Shown: positions 27,055 through 35,228 of the stretch, one piece after another | Layout of the letters: every line of letters begins with the position of its first letter | Numbering within the stretch: the stretch's first letter is position 1 | Assembly (NCBI RefSeq): GCF_002001045.1 | Contig: NZ_MUNR01000006.1 | Coordinates: 227,847-291,846 of the forward strand | DNA from: Rhodanobacter sp. C01 | GTDB taxonomy: Bacteria; Pseudomonadota; Gammaproteobacteria; Xanthomonadales; Rhodanobacteraceae | Length of the DNA stretch: 64,000 nucleotides | Direction: 5' to 3' | Translations under genes and position numbers: made by a program | Notes under the pieces: generated by a model | What the model saw: the letters and a program-made list of their open reading frames with translations, nothing else | Told to the model about the DNA's origin: nothing | Databases searched by the model: none

Positions 27055-27086
27055 AAAAGCCCCGCCATCGCTGGCGGGGCTTTTTT
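27055..27086. terminator. Bidirectional Rho-independent terminator
   Basis: AAAAGCCCCGCC-ATCGCT-GGCGGGGCTTTTTT: an 8-bp GC stem with A-run and T-run on opposite sides, so it serves the RcnB-like gene on + and the acetyltransferase operon on -. Confidence 0.92.
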
Positions 27087-27105
27087 CATGGTGCTGTCGA
27101 GCGCG

Positions 27106-27681
27106 TCAGGACAGCAGGGCATGCAGCTTGGGCGAATTTTCCAATTGCGGAAACGGAATGATTGGCGCTGGTGTCGCAGTCGGCGTCTGCAGCTCCTTTT
27201 GCCATACGCCCACGTCCCACCACTGCCCCAGCTTGTAGCCACACTGACGCCATACGCCGGCGGCGCAGAAATCCATGGCTTCATGCATCGCCACGCTGAC
27301 CGTGCCAGGCAGGGTGATCACGCCAACGGCCTGGTTGATGCCCTGCAACTTCATCGCTTCCAGCAGCACGCCGTAGAGCCGGCGCGCGATGCCGCGGCGG
27401 TGTGCATCGGCACGCACGTAGATGGAGGTCTCGGCGATCCAGTCGTAAGCGGCACGTTCGCGGAAGCGGCCGGCATAGGCATAGGCCAGCACTTCGCCAG
27501 CTTCCTCCCACACCAGCCAGGGGTAATGCTTCAGGCGGGCACGGATGCGTTCGCGCATGGCTGCCACGCCAGGCAGTTCGGTCTCGAAGGTGGCTACGCC
27601 GTCGGTGACCGAAGGCGCGTAGATCGCATGGATGGCAGTGGCATCTTCCTCGTGGGCGATGCGGATCGTCGGATTCAGCAC
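27106..27681 (-). CDS. GNAT acetyltransferase (phosphinothricin-acetyltransferase-like)
   Basis: 191 aa. Opens IRIAHEEDATAIHAIYAPSV; acetyl-CoA loop AHRRGIARRLYGVLLEAM; GVITLPGTVSVAMHEAMDF and a terminal QWWDVGVWQKEL are typical of the PAT/YncA subgroup acting on amino-acid analogues or methionine derivatives. I use GTG 27681, which overlaps the stop of the upstream gene; ATG 27723 is an alternative with a longer overlap. Last gene of the leftward liu operon. The substrate is unknown. Confidence 0.8.
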   Translation of the reverse strand: MLNPTIRIAHEEDATAIHAIYAPSVTDGVATFETELPGVAAMRERIRARLKHYPWLVWEEAGEVLAYAYAGRFRERAAYDWIAETSIYVRADAHRRGIARRLYGVLLEAMKLQGINQAVGVITLPGTVSVAMHEAMDFCAAGVWRQCGYKLGQWWDVGVWQKELQTPTATPAPIIPFPQLENSPKLHALLS

Positions 27682-28277
27682 GTCAGGTATTTCCAGTTGC
27701 GTGGCTTGCCTTCGGCCAGCCATTCCAGGGTGGTGGCGATACGCTTCCGGCGGGTGGCGTCGGTCTTCGCTTCGGCGATCCAGTTGACGTATTCGCGTTG
27801 CGCGCTGGGACTGAAGGCTGCCCAGGTCTTGCGCGCAGCCGCATGCTTCTTCTGTGCGAGCAGGACGGCGAGATCGTCCGGCAACGTCGGCAGCGGCTTC
27901 GGTGCGACTTTCGGGCGCGCCAGCTTCACACCGGCCTCGTTCAATGCCATCGCCTTGCGGATGAGGGTGGTGAGCTCCTTCTTCGATGGCAGATCCTTCA
28001 GCGAAGTGAGCTTGCCGAACTGCCCCATGCCGTCTTCGGTTGCCTCACCCACGACTTGCCCGGACAACCAGAAACCGAAGCCGCAATGCTGCTTGAAGGC
28101 CGCCATCATGCACATCGACGCGTTCTTGTAGTTGAAGAACGGCATGCTCCATTTGAGGCTCTCCTCAACCTCGGGACAGGTGGCATGCACCACCGCACGG
28201 AGGTGTTCGAGGATGGGCCTGGCGAACTCGGCTGATTCGGCGATATACGCATCGACGTGTGGATCGTGCTTGCTCAT
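27675..28277 (-). CDS. YdeI/OmpD-associated family protein (DUF1801)
   Basis: 200 aa. N-terminal DUF1801-like domain (DAYIAESAEFARPILEHLR, EESLKWSMPFFNY) and C-terminal YdeI-type tail (LPTLPDDLAVLLAQ, AAFSPSAQREYVNWI, LEWLAEGKPRNWKY). Family function is not settled; E. coli and Bacillus relatives are linked to peptide resistance. ATG 28277. It lies 7 bp after the GNAT gene upstream and overlaps the next gene. Confidence 0.82.
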   Translation of the reverse strand: MSKHDPHVDAYIAESAEFARPILEHLRAVVHATCPEVEESLKWSMPFFNYKNASMCMMAAFKQHCGFGFWLSGQVVGEATEDGMGQFGKLTSLKDLPSKKELTTLIRKAMALNEAGVKLARPKVAPKPLPTLPDDLAVLLAQKKHAAARKTWAAFSPSAQREYVNWIAEAKTDATRRKRIATTLEWLAEGKPRNWKYLTC

Positions 28278-28284
28278 GGCCTGC

Positions 28285-28773
28285 TCACAGATCGCGGATG
28301 AAGAAGCGGTCACAACTGAAATGGCCGGTACCGCCCATGGGCGCGCATAACGGCGTGAAGCCACTGCGTGTGTACAGTGCCTGCGCAGCGTCCATCCCGG
28401 TCAGCGTTTCGAGGTAGCACCGACGAAAGCCGAAGCTGCGAGCCGCATCGAGACAGCGCTGCATCATCGCCGTGCCGGCGCCGATGCCACGGGCTTGCGG
28501 AAGGAAATACATCTTGCGCAATTCACATACGTCTGGCTCGGCGTTCTCCAAGGGTGCCACGCCACCGCCACCGACGATGTGATCGTCATGTTCGACCACG
28601 AAATACGCACTGCGTGGTTGTGCGTAGGCTTCGTGCATGTGATCGACTTCGGCGTCATGGATCGCGAAGCCGGGGCCGTCGGCACCGAATTCGGGCATCA
28701 CCCGGCGGATGATCGCCGCCATCGCGGCATTGTCGCTGACTGTGATGGGGCGGATAAGGAAAAGCGTGAGCAT
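28285..28773 (-). CDS. GNAT-family N-acetyltransferase
   Basis: 162 aa. IRPITVSDNAAMAAIIRRVM opens the fold; GGGGVAPLE and ELRKMYFLPQARGIGAGTAMM form the acetyl-CoA site (motif A); RCYLETLTGMDAAQALYTRSGF is motif B. ATG 28773 was chosen as the first start compatible with the fold; there is no clear ribosome site, so a start elsewhere is possible. It follows the HMG-CoA lyase gene in the leftward operon. Substrate unknown. Confidence 0.82.
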   Translation of the reverse strand: MLTLFLIRPITVSDNAAMAAIIRRVMPEFGADGPGFAIHDAEVDHMHEAYAQPRSAYFVVEHDDHIVGGGGVAPLENAEPDVCELRKMYFLPQARGIGAGTAMMQRCLDAARSFGFRRCYLETLTGMDAAQALYTRSGFTPLCAPMGGTGHFSCDRFFIRDL

Positions 28774-28805
28774 GAGGCAAAGAGATGCAGTGGGAAGGGT
28801 GATCT

Positions 28806-29705
28806 TCAGCCAGCTGTGCGCGCCCGGGTGACGCGACTGGCGGTGTCCTTGTGCAGCTGCGTGGCCAGCCATGCACCGGTGGCGACCAGCAGGTCGAGGT
28901 CGACGCCGGTGCTCATGCCCATGCCGTGCAGCATATAGACCACATCTTCGCTGGCGACATTGCCGGTGGCGCCTTTGGCGTACGGACAACCGCCGGTGCC
29001 GGACACCGAGCTGTCAACCACACGCGCACCTTCTTCCAGGCAGGCGAGGATGTTCGCCAGCGCCTGGCCGTAGGTGTCGTGGAAGTGCACGGCGAGCGCG
29101 CCGATCGGCACCTCCTGCGCCACCGCATGCAGCATCGCGCGCGCCTTCGCGGGCGTGCCGACGCCGATGGTGTCGCCCAGCGAGATCTCGTAGCAGCCCA
29201 GTTCGTACAGGCGCCTGGCGACACGCACCACGTCGCTGATCGGCACTTCGCCTTGATACGGGCAGCCGAGTACGGTGGAGACGTAGCCGCGTACCTTCAC
29301 ATCATCAGCCTGTGCGTGTTCGATCACGGACACGAAACGTGCAATCGACTCGTCGATCGAGGCATTGGTGTTCTTCTGGCTGAAGGCCTCCGATGCTGCG
29401 GCGAAGACCGCGACTTCGCGCGCGCCGACTTCGCGTGCACGCAGATAACCTTGTTCGTTCGGCACGAGTACGGGGTAACTCACGCCGGGTACCTTGCGGA
29501 TACGGGTGAAGACTTCAGCCGCATCGGCCAGTTGCGGCACCCATTTCGGGCTGACGAAGCTGGTTGCCTCGATGGTGGTGAGGCCGGTCGATGAAAGCCG
29601 GTCGATCAAGGCAATCTTCACATCGGCCGGCAGCAGGGTCTTTTCGTTCTGCAGGCCGTCACGGGCGCCGACTTCGACGATGCGGACGTGATTGGAGGAA
29701 GTCAT
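28806..29705 (-). CDS. liuE: Hydroxymethylglutaryl-CoA lyase
   Basis: Last step of leucine breakdown: HMG-CoA to acetoacetate and acetyl-CoA. 299-aa TIM-barrel of the DRE-TIM family. VEVGARDGLQNE (residues 11-22) carries the metal and catalytic residues; SGTGGCPYAKGATGN is the active-site cysteine loop; HFHDTYGQ gives metal histidines. ATG 29705 with GGAG at 6 nt. It is 12 bp after liuD. Confidence 0.95.
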   Translation of the reverse strand: MTSSNHVRIVEVGARDGLQNEKTLLPADVKIALIDRLSSTGLTTIEATSFVSPKWVPQLADAAEVFTRIRKVPGVSYPVLVPNEQGYLRAREVGAREVAVFAAASEAFSQKNTNASIDESIARFVSVIEHAQADDVKVRGYVSTVLGCPYQGEVPISDVVRVARRLYELGCYEISLGDTIGVGTPAKARAMLHAVAQEVPIGALAVHFHDTYGQALANILACLEEGARVVDSSVSGTGGCPYAKGATGNVASEDVVYMLHGMGMSTGVDLDLLVATGAWLATQLHKDTASRVTRARTAG

Positions 29706-29717
29706 CTTGTACTCCGG

Positions 29718-31706
29718 TCAGTCGGCAAAACGTACCAGCACGGCGTCTGCCTCGACAAACTCGCCTTGTGTGGCGCTGATGCTTTCGATGGTGCCGGCAC
29801 GCGGTGCCTTCAAGGCCAGTTCCATCTTCATCGCCTCCATCACCAGCAATTCCTGGCCCTGTTCGACGCTGTCACCAGCCTGCGCCTTCACCAGCACGAT
29901 GCGGCCTGGCATCGGCGCGATGACCTGATTGCCGCCGGCTGCATCCTTCGGTTCCCAGGCGAACGCGGCAGCGCGCGCAAAGCTGTACCGCTGGCCATGA
30001 GCGTCGTGCAGCAGCACATGCGCCGCGTCGGTGCGCAACGGTATACACAACGATTCGCCATCGAAACGGGCGCTCAGGGTGTCGTCGAGAAGACGTGCGC
30101 CGCGTACCTCGCAGACCGTTTCGCCATGGTGCAGTTCGTAGTTTCCATCGTGACCATGCGCTTCGATGTCGTGACGCTGCTCGCGCAGGGTCAGCGCAAT
30201 GATGCGCTTGCCGGCATGGCCGATGCGCCACGCATCGGCGCTTGCCCACGGCGAGTGGGGATCGGCTGCGGAAGTGCTGACTTGACGTTCGTCGTGGAGC
30301 AGGGCAGCGGTGGCCGCGGCGAACAGGACCTGGTCGATGGGTGCCACGTCGCCGACCAGAAATTCTTCCAGATGGCGATCCAGATAACCGGTGTCGATGC
30401 GGCCCTCGATCACGACCGGATGCCGCGCGAGGCGTTCGAGGAAGCCGATGTTCGATTTCGGCCCGATGATCTCACTCGCGGCCAATGCCTCGCGCAGCCG
30501 TTGCAGCGCCTGCGTACGGTCGACGTCGAACACGATCAGCTTGGCGATCATCGGGTCGTAGAAAATCGTCACCGTGTCGCCTTCGATCACGCCACCGTCG
30601 AGGCGCACATGTTTCGATAGTGCAGGCAGGCGCAGCGTCTGCAGCTTGCCGGAACCGGGCAGGAAGTTCTGGTCCGGGTCTTCCGCGTACAGGCGCACTT
30701 CGATCGCGTGGCCGTGCGCGTGGACCTGATCCTGGCGCAATGGCAGGGGTTCGCCGGCGCCGACGCGCAGCTGCCATTCGACCAGATCCAGTCCCAGCGT
30801 GAGTTCGGTGACCGGGTGTTCGACCTGCAGGCGCGTATTCATCTCCATGAAGAAGAACTCGCCGCTCTGCGCGACGATGAATTCCACCGTGCCGGCGCCG
30901 ACATAGTCGACCGCCTTTGCCGCGGCGACGGCTGCTTCGCCCATCGCCTTGCGACGCGACTCGTCGAGGAACGGCGAGGGCGTTTCCTCCAATACCTTCT
31001 GATAGCGGCGCTGGGCCGAGCATTCGCGCTCGTTGAGATGGATCACGTTGCCGTGGGTATCGCCGAATACCTGGAATTCGATATGCCGGGGATGCTCGAC
31101 GTATCGCTCCAGGATCACCCGCGTATCGCCGAACGAGCTGGCAGCCTCGCGCTGCGCGGAGGCGAGTGCATCGGCAAACCCTGCCGCGTTGCGCACGATT
31201 CGCATGCCCTTGCCGCCGCCGCCGGATGCCGCCTTGATCATCAGCGGGAAACCGGTCTTGCCGGCCTGCTCGGCGAGGAAGCCGGCGTCCTGGTTCTCGC
31301 CGTGATAACCGGGTACCAGCGGTACGGCGTATTGCTCCATCAGCGCCTTGGCAGCGGCCTTGGAACCCATTGCGTCGATGCTTTCCGGACGTGGGCCAAT
31401 GAAGGCGATGCCGGCCTCCGTGCAGGCGCGGGCAAAGCCGGTGTTTTCGGAGAGGAAACCGTAGCCGGGGTGGATCGCTTGCGCGCCGGTTTTCTTTGCC
31501 ACCTCGAGGATGACCTCGCCGCGCAGGTACGAGTCGGCCGGGCGCGGTCCACCGATCGGCCATGCTTCGTCAGCCAGTCGCACATGCTGTGCATCGCGAT
31601 CGGCTTCGGAATACACCGCAATGGTGCGTATTCCGAGACGCCGGCAGGTGCGGATCACGCGGCAGGCGATCTCGCCGCGATTGGCAATCAGTACGCGCTC
31701 GAACAT
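29718..31706 (-). CDS. liuD: 3-methylcrotonyl-CoA carboxylase, biotin-carrying alpha subunit
   Basis: 662 aa. Biotin carboxylase part (about 1-450: VLIANRGEIACRVIRTCR at the start, KAASGGGGKGMRIV for ATP, EMNTRLQVEHPVTE), a middle BT domain, and a C-terminal biotinyl domain with Lys627 in EAMKMEL. Architecture is shared by acetyl-, propionyl- and methylcrotonyl-CoA carboxylases; the flanking liuE and liuC genes identify it as the leucine-pathway enzyme. The beta subunit gene (liuB) is not in the window. Confidence 0.92.
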   Translation of the reverse strand: MFERVLIANRGEIACRVIRTCRRLGIRTIAVYSEADRDAQHVRLADEAWPIGGPRPADSYLRGEVILEVAKKTGAQAIHPGYGFLSENTGFARACTEAGIAFIGPRPESIDAMGSKAAAKALMEQYAVPLVPGYHGENQDAGFLAEQAGKTGFPLMIKAASGGGGKGMRIVRNAAGFADALASAQREAASSFGDTRVILERYVEHPRHIEFQVFGDTHGNVIHLNERECSAQRRYQKVLEETPSPFLDESRRKAMGEAAVAAAKAVDYVGAGTVEFIVAQSGEFFFMEMNTRLQVEHPVTELTLGLDLVEWQLRVGAGEPLPLRQDQVHAHGHAIEVRLYAEDPDQNFLPGSGKLQTLRLPALSKHVRLDGGVIEGDTVTIFYDPMIAKLIVFDVDRTQALQRLREALAASEIIGPKSNIGFLERLARHPVVIEGRIDTGYLDRHLEEFLVGDVAPIDQVLFAAATAALLHDERQVSTSAADPHSPWASADAWRIGHAGKRIIALTLREQRHDIEAHGHDGNYELHHGETVCEVRGARLLDDTLSARFDGESLCIPLRTDAAHVLLHDAHGQRYSFARAAAFAWEPKDAAGGNQVIAPMPGRIVLVKAQAGDSVEQGQELLVMEAMKMELALKAPRAGTIESISATQGEFVEADAVLVRFAD

Positions 31707-31831
31707 GCAGTGTTCCTGAGCCCGCTGTGTCGGGCTGTTCGTGTCGATGCAAAGCCACTTAAGCTAGCAGATTGCCATGTTGCAGCCGATGCGCAACGCA
31801 GCATGGGACAGGCGGTCAACCGATGCGAGGC

Positions 31832-32632
31832 TTATGAAGCGGCTTGTGCGGCCCATGCCGGCGCGCGCTTGTCGAGGAAGGCACTCAGGCCGTGCTGACC
31901 TTCTTCCGAGACGCGCAGGCGGGCAATCAGTTCGGCGTTGGCCTGGTCGAGGCGTTCGGCCTGGGCGAGATCAGCCCCGCCAATGCGCAGGGCCAGTTGC
32001 TTGGCCTCGCGCTGGGCCTGCGGGCCGGCCTTGGCCAGCAGGTACAACTGGCGCTCGATCGCCTCGTCCAGTCCGCTTGCCGACACCACGGTGTGCAGCA
32101 GTCCGATCCGCGCGGCGATATCGGCCTCGAATACCTCGCCGGTAATGAACAGCCGGCGCGCCTCGCGCAGACCGATCGCGGCGATCACGTACGGTGAGAT
32201 CACCGCCGGCACCAGGCCCAGCTTCACTTCCGACAATGCGAACTTGGCGGTGTCGACGCCGATCGCGATATCGCAGCAGGCGACCAAGCCCACGCCGCCA
32301 CCGTAGGCGGCGCCGTTGACCCGCGCGATGGTCGGTTTGGACAGGAACTGCAGGTTGCGCATCAGGCGCGCCAGGCGCAGCGAGTCCTCGCGGTTTTCCG
32401 GCTCGCTGGCGCTGGCCATGCCGCGCATCCACTTGAGGTCGGCACCGGCGGAGAAGCAGCTGCCGGCGCCGCTCAGCACCACCGCGCGCACGGCCGGATC
32501 GGCGTCGGCCTGCGCCAGCGCGTCGGTGAGTGCGGCGATCAGCGTGTCGTCGAACGCGTTGTGGATCTGCGGGCGGTTCAGGGTGAGCCAGGCCACCGCG
32601 CCGCGGCGTTCGCTCAGGATGGAATCGGTCAT
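31832..32632 (-). CDS. liuC: Methylglutaconyl-CoA hydratase (crotonase family)
   Basis: 266 aa. Oxyanion-hole segments CFSAGADLKWMRGM and GAAYGGGVGLVACCDIAI; SEVKLGLVPAVISPYVI carries the catalytic region typical of methylglutaconyl-CoA hydratases. ATG 32632 follows a GGGGA site. It precedes liuD by 125 bp and is the first gene of the leftward operon visible; the divergent feo promoter lies on its other side. Enoyl-CoA hydratase of broader specificity is the alternative. Confidence 0.9.
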   Translation of the reverse strand: MTDSILSERRGAVAWLTLNRPQIHNAFDDTLIAALTDALAQADADPAVRAVVLSGAGSCFSAGADLKWMRGMASASEPENREDSLRLARLMRNLQFLSKPTIARVNGAAYGGGVGLVACCDIAIGVDTAKFALSEVKLGLVPAVISPYVIAAIGLREARRLFITGEVFEADIAARIGLLHTVVSASGLDEAIERQLYLLAKAGPQAQREAKQLALRIGGADLAQAERLDQANAELIARLRVSEEGQHGLSAFLDKRAPAWAAQAAS

Positions 32633-32713
32633 CGGTCGTCCCCGCAAAGATCCCCATGATAAACGCTGCCCAGCGTCGGAACGCGGCCTGATGCAGTGGA
32701 ACGGACAAAGGTC

Positions 32714-32736
32714 TATAATGCGAACAATTCTTATTT
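32714..32736 (+). promoter_or_regulatory. feo promoter with possible Fur-box-like element
   Basis: A perfect TATAAT (32714-32719) precedes feoA; the expected start of transcription is near 32726. The following AT-rich stretch GCGAACAATTCTTATTTG loosely resembles a Fur site and is the only AT-rich patch nearby. The Fur assignment is weak. With this promoter the leader before GTG 32737 is only about 11 nt. Confidence 0.55.
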
Positions 32737-32994
32737 GTGAAGCCGCCCGTGCGTCTGTCCGAATTGCCCCAAGGTGCTCCTGCTGTGGTCGACCGCGTGC
32801 ATGATGCGCATGCGGCGGATCCGATTGCGCAGCGCCTGCGTGACTTGGGCTTCGTCGATGGCGAACCGGTCCGGGTGGTGGCGACCGGGCCGATGGGTGG
32901 CGATCCGGTGTTGATCCAGATCGGTTACACCCGCTTTGCCCTGCGCCGCGCCGAAGCCGCCCGGATCAGCGTGCGCAGCGAGGTGGCGGCATGA
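32737..32994 (+). CDS. feoA: FeoA ferrous-iron transport accessory protein
   Basis: 85-aa SH3-like cytoplasmic protein: RLSELPQGAPAVVDRV, LRDLGFVDGEPVRVV and GYTRFALRRAEAARI are FeoA features. GTG 32737 gives the longest form; GTG 32749 fits the family start (RLSEL) and leaves room for a leader, so it is a real alternative. It overlaps feoB by 4 bp. FeoA is needed for FeoB-dependent Fe(II) uptake. Confidence 0.9.
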   Translation: MKPPVRLSELPQGAPAVVDRVHDAHAADPIAQRLRDLGFVDGEPVRVVATGPMGGDPVLIQIGYTRFALRRAEAARISVRSEVAA

Positions 32995-34829
32995 GTGCCT
33001 CGACTCTGCGGATCGCCCTGGTCGGCAACCCGAACTGCGGCAAGACCGCGCTGTTCAACCAGCTCACCGGCGGCCGGCAGAAGGTGGCGAACTACGCTGG
33101 TGTCACCGTCGAACGCAAGGAAGGCCGCTTCACCGCGCCATCCGGTCGGGTGCTGCAGATACTCGATTTGCCGGGTACCTACAGCTTCGAGGCGAACAGC
33201 CCGGACGAGCAGATCACCCGCGACGTCTGTGCCGGCAACTACCCGGGCGAGGCGGCGCCGGATCTGATCATCTGCGTGGCCGACGCCACCAACCTGCGCC
33301 TGCACCTGCGTTTCGTGCTGGAGGTGAAGCGCCTCGGTCGGCCGGTGGTGCTGGCGCTGAACATGATGGACACGGCGCGTCAGCGCGGCATCGTCATCGA
33401 CGTGCCGGAACTGCAGCGCCGGCTCGGTCTGCCCGTAGTGGAAACCATCGCGGTAAAGCGTGGCGGCGCCAAGGCGCTGATCGAACGGGTGGACGGCGAA
33501 GTGCCCACGGCTGCACCGGCGCAGCCGGACGATGCGGCCAGTCGCGCCGATCTGCATGCCCAAGTGCGCGAGTTGCTGACCGCGACGGTGGCGATGCCAC
33601 GCGCCACGGCGGCGATCGACGACCGGCTCGACCGCTGGGCGCTGCATCCAGTGTGCGGGTTGCTGATCCTCGCGGTCGTGATGTTCCTGGTGTTCCAGGC
33701 GGTGTACTCGGTGGGCAAGCCGATGACCGACGCGATCGGCGACGGGTTCGGATGGATGGGCGAGCATGTCGCCACGCTGCTGCCGGCCGGGCCGCTGCAG
33801 AGCCTGGTCACCGATGGTCTGTTTGGTGGTCTTGGCACCGTGCTGGGCTTCCTGCCGGAAATCCTGGTGCTGTTCCTTTTCATCATCGTGCTGGAGGAAT
33901 CCGGCTACCTGCCGCGTGCGGCGTTCCTGCTCGATCGCCTGATGCTGTCGGTAGGTCTGACCGGACGCTCGTTCATTCCGCTGCTGTCGAGTTTCGCCTG
34001 CGCGATCCCCGGCATCATGGGCACACGCAGCATCCAGGACCCGCGCGACCGTCTGGCGACAATCCTGATCGCGCCACTGATGACCTGTTCGGCGCGCCTG
34101 CCGGTATATGCGCTGCTGATCGGCGCCTTCATCCCGATCCGTTACGTATTCGGCGTGTTCAACCTGCAGGGCATCGTGCTGTTCTCGTTGTACCTGGCGG
34201 GCATCCTCGGCGCGATGGCGGTGGGCTGGGTGATGAAGCGCATCCGCCGCGACAAGAGCGAGCATGCGTTGCTGATGGAACTGCCGTCGTACCGGATGCC
34301 CAAGCTGCGCGACGTGGCGATCGGCCTCTACGAGCGTGGCGGGATTTTCCTGAAGCGCCTGACCGGCGTGATCCTGGGCCTGACCGTGCTGATGTGGTTC
34401 ATTTCCACGTTCCCGTCGGCGCCAGCGGGTGCACCCGGCCCGGCCATCGACTACAGCTTCGCCGGCTATATCGGGCGCGGCCTGCAATACATCTTTGCGC
34501 CGATCGGCTTCAACTGGCAGATCAGCCTGGCGCTGATCCCGGCGTTCGCCGCGCGCGAGACCGCGGTGGCCGCGCTGGCGACCGTCTATCTGGTCGGCGG
34601 TGAAGCGGCCGGTGGGCTGGGTCATGCCCTGGCCGGGCAGATATCGCTGGCCAGCGCGCTGTCGCTGCTGGTGTGGTTCGCCTATGCGCCGCAGTGCATG
34701 TCCACGCTGGCGGTGATCCGTCGCGAAACCAATTCCTGGCGCAACGTGGCGATCTCGTTCAGCTACATGTTCGGGATGGCTTATGCCGCGTCGTTCATCG
34801 TCTACCAGGTGACGAGGGTGCTGACATGA
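32991..34829 (+). CDS. feoB: FeoB Fe(II) transporter
   Basis: 612 aa, inner membrane. N-terminal G domain: G1 GNPNCGKT (12-19), G3 DLPG (59-62), G4 NMMD (124-127); then a short GDI-like region and the permease with two Gate motifs (LLSSFACAIPGIMGTR and LIPAFAARETAVAAL). It is shorter than E. coli FeoB (773 aa) and ends without a Cys-rich tail; a separate Cys-rich peptide is encoded next. The ATG overlaps the feoA stop. Confidence 0.96.
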   Translation: MSASTLRIALVGNPNCGKTALFNQLTGGRQKVANYAGVTVERKEGRFTAPSGRVLQILDLPGTYSFEANSPDEQITRDVCAGNYPGEAAPDLIICVADATNLRLHLRFVLEVKRLGRPVVLALNMMDTARQRGIVIDVPELQRRLGLPVVETIAVKRGGAKALIERVDGEVPTAAPAQPDDAASRADLHAQVRELLTATVAMPRATAAIDDRLDRWALHPVCGLLILAVVMFLVFQAVYSVGKPMTDAIGDGFGWMGEHVATLLPAGPLQSLVTDGLFGGLGTVLGFLPEILVLFLFIIVLEESGYLPRAAFLLDRLMLSVGLTGRSFIPLLSSFACAIPGIMGTRSIQDPRDRLATILIAPLMTCSARLPVYALLIGAFIPIRYVFGVFNLQGIVLFSLYLAGILGAMAVGWVMKRIRRDKSEHALLMELPSYRMPKLRDVAIGLYERGGIFLKRLTGVILGLTVLMWFISTFPSAPAGAPGPAIDYSFAGYIGRGLQYIFAPIGFNWQISLALIPAFAARETAVAALATVYLVGGEAAGGLGHALAGQISLASALSLLVWFAYAPQCMSTLAVIRRETNSWRNVAISFSYMFGMAYAASFIVYQVTRVLT

Positions 34830-35128
34830 GTACGAGCCTGCTGGTGCAATACGCGGTGATCGGCCTGATCGTGCTGATCAGTACGCTGATCGTGTTCCAC
34901 AAGCTGGCCCCGCAACTCAGCAACCGCTGGCTGGCGGCGGCTTCGATCCGATTCAGCCGGCCGGAGCGTGCCGCATGGCTGCGTGCCCTCGGGCAACACC
35001 TGCAGCCGAAGCAGGCCACCGGCAACTGCAGCGACGGCTGCAGCACCTGCGGTGCCTGCGGGCCGAAGCCACCGGCTGCGGCGCGGACGGAGACGGTGCC
35101 GCTGGAGTTCAGTTCGCGCGCCAAGTAA
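34826..35128 (+). CDS. Cys-rich single-span membrane protein of the feo operon
   Basis: 100 aa. One membrane helix (about 8-26, YAVIGLIVLISTLIVF), a basic stretch, then Cys68, Cys72, Cys75 and Cys78 in CSDGCSTCGACG. It overlaps the feoB stop by 4 bp. Similar FeoB-associated Cys-rich proteins, and Cys-rich FeoB tails, are known; a metal-binding or redox role in the transporter is likely but unproven. It is not FeoC, which has a winged-helix fold. Confidence 0.8.
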   Translation: MSTSLLVQYAVIGLIVLISTLIVFHKLAPQLSNRWLAAASIRFSRPERAAWLRALGQHLQPKQATGNCSDGCSTCGACGPKPPAAARTETVPLEFSSRAK

Positions 35129-35228
35129 AGGCGGTTTCGTGTCGATGGTTGATGCGCGCATTCGACCGTCGGACGGAATGCGTGAGTGCATTTTCGACAC
35201 TGCACGCATCCCCTGTGCCACGCGACCT

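Noticed and set aside
34826..35128. FeoC
   Set aside because: The product has a membrane helix and four close cysteines, not the winged-helix fold of FeoC.
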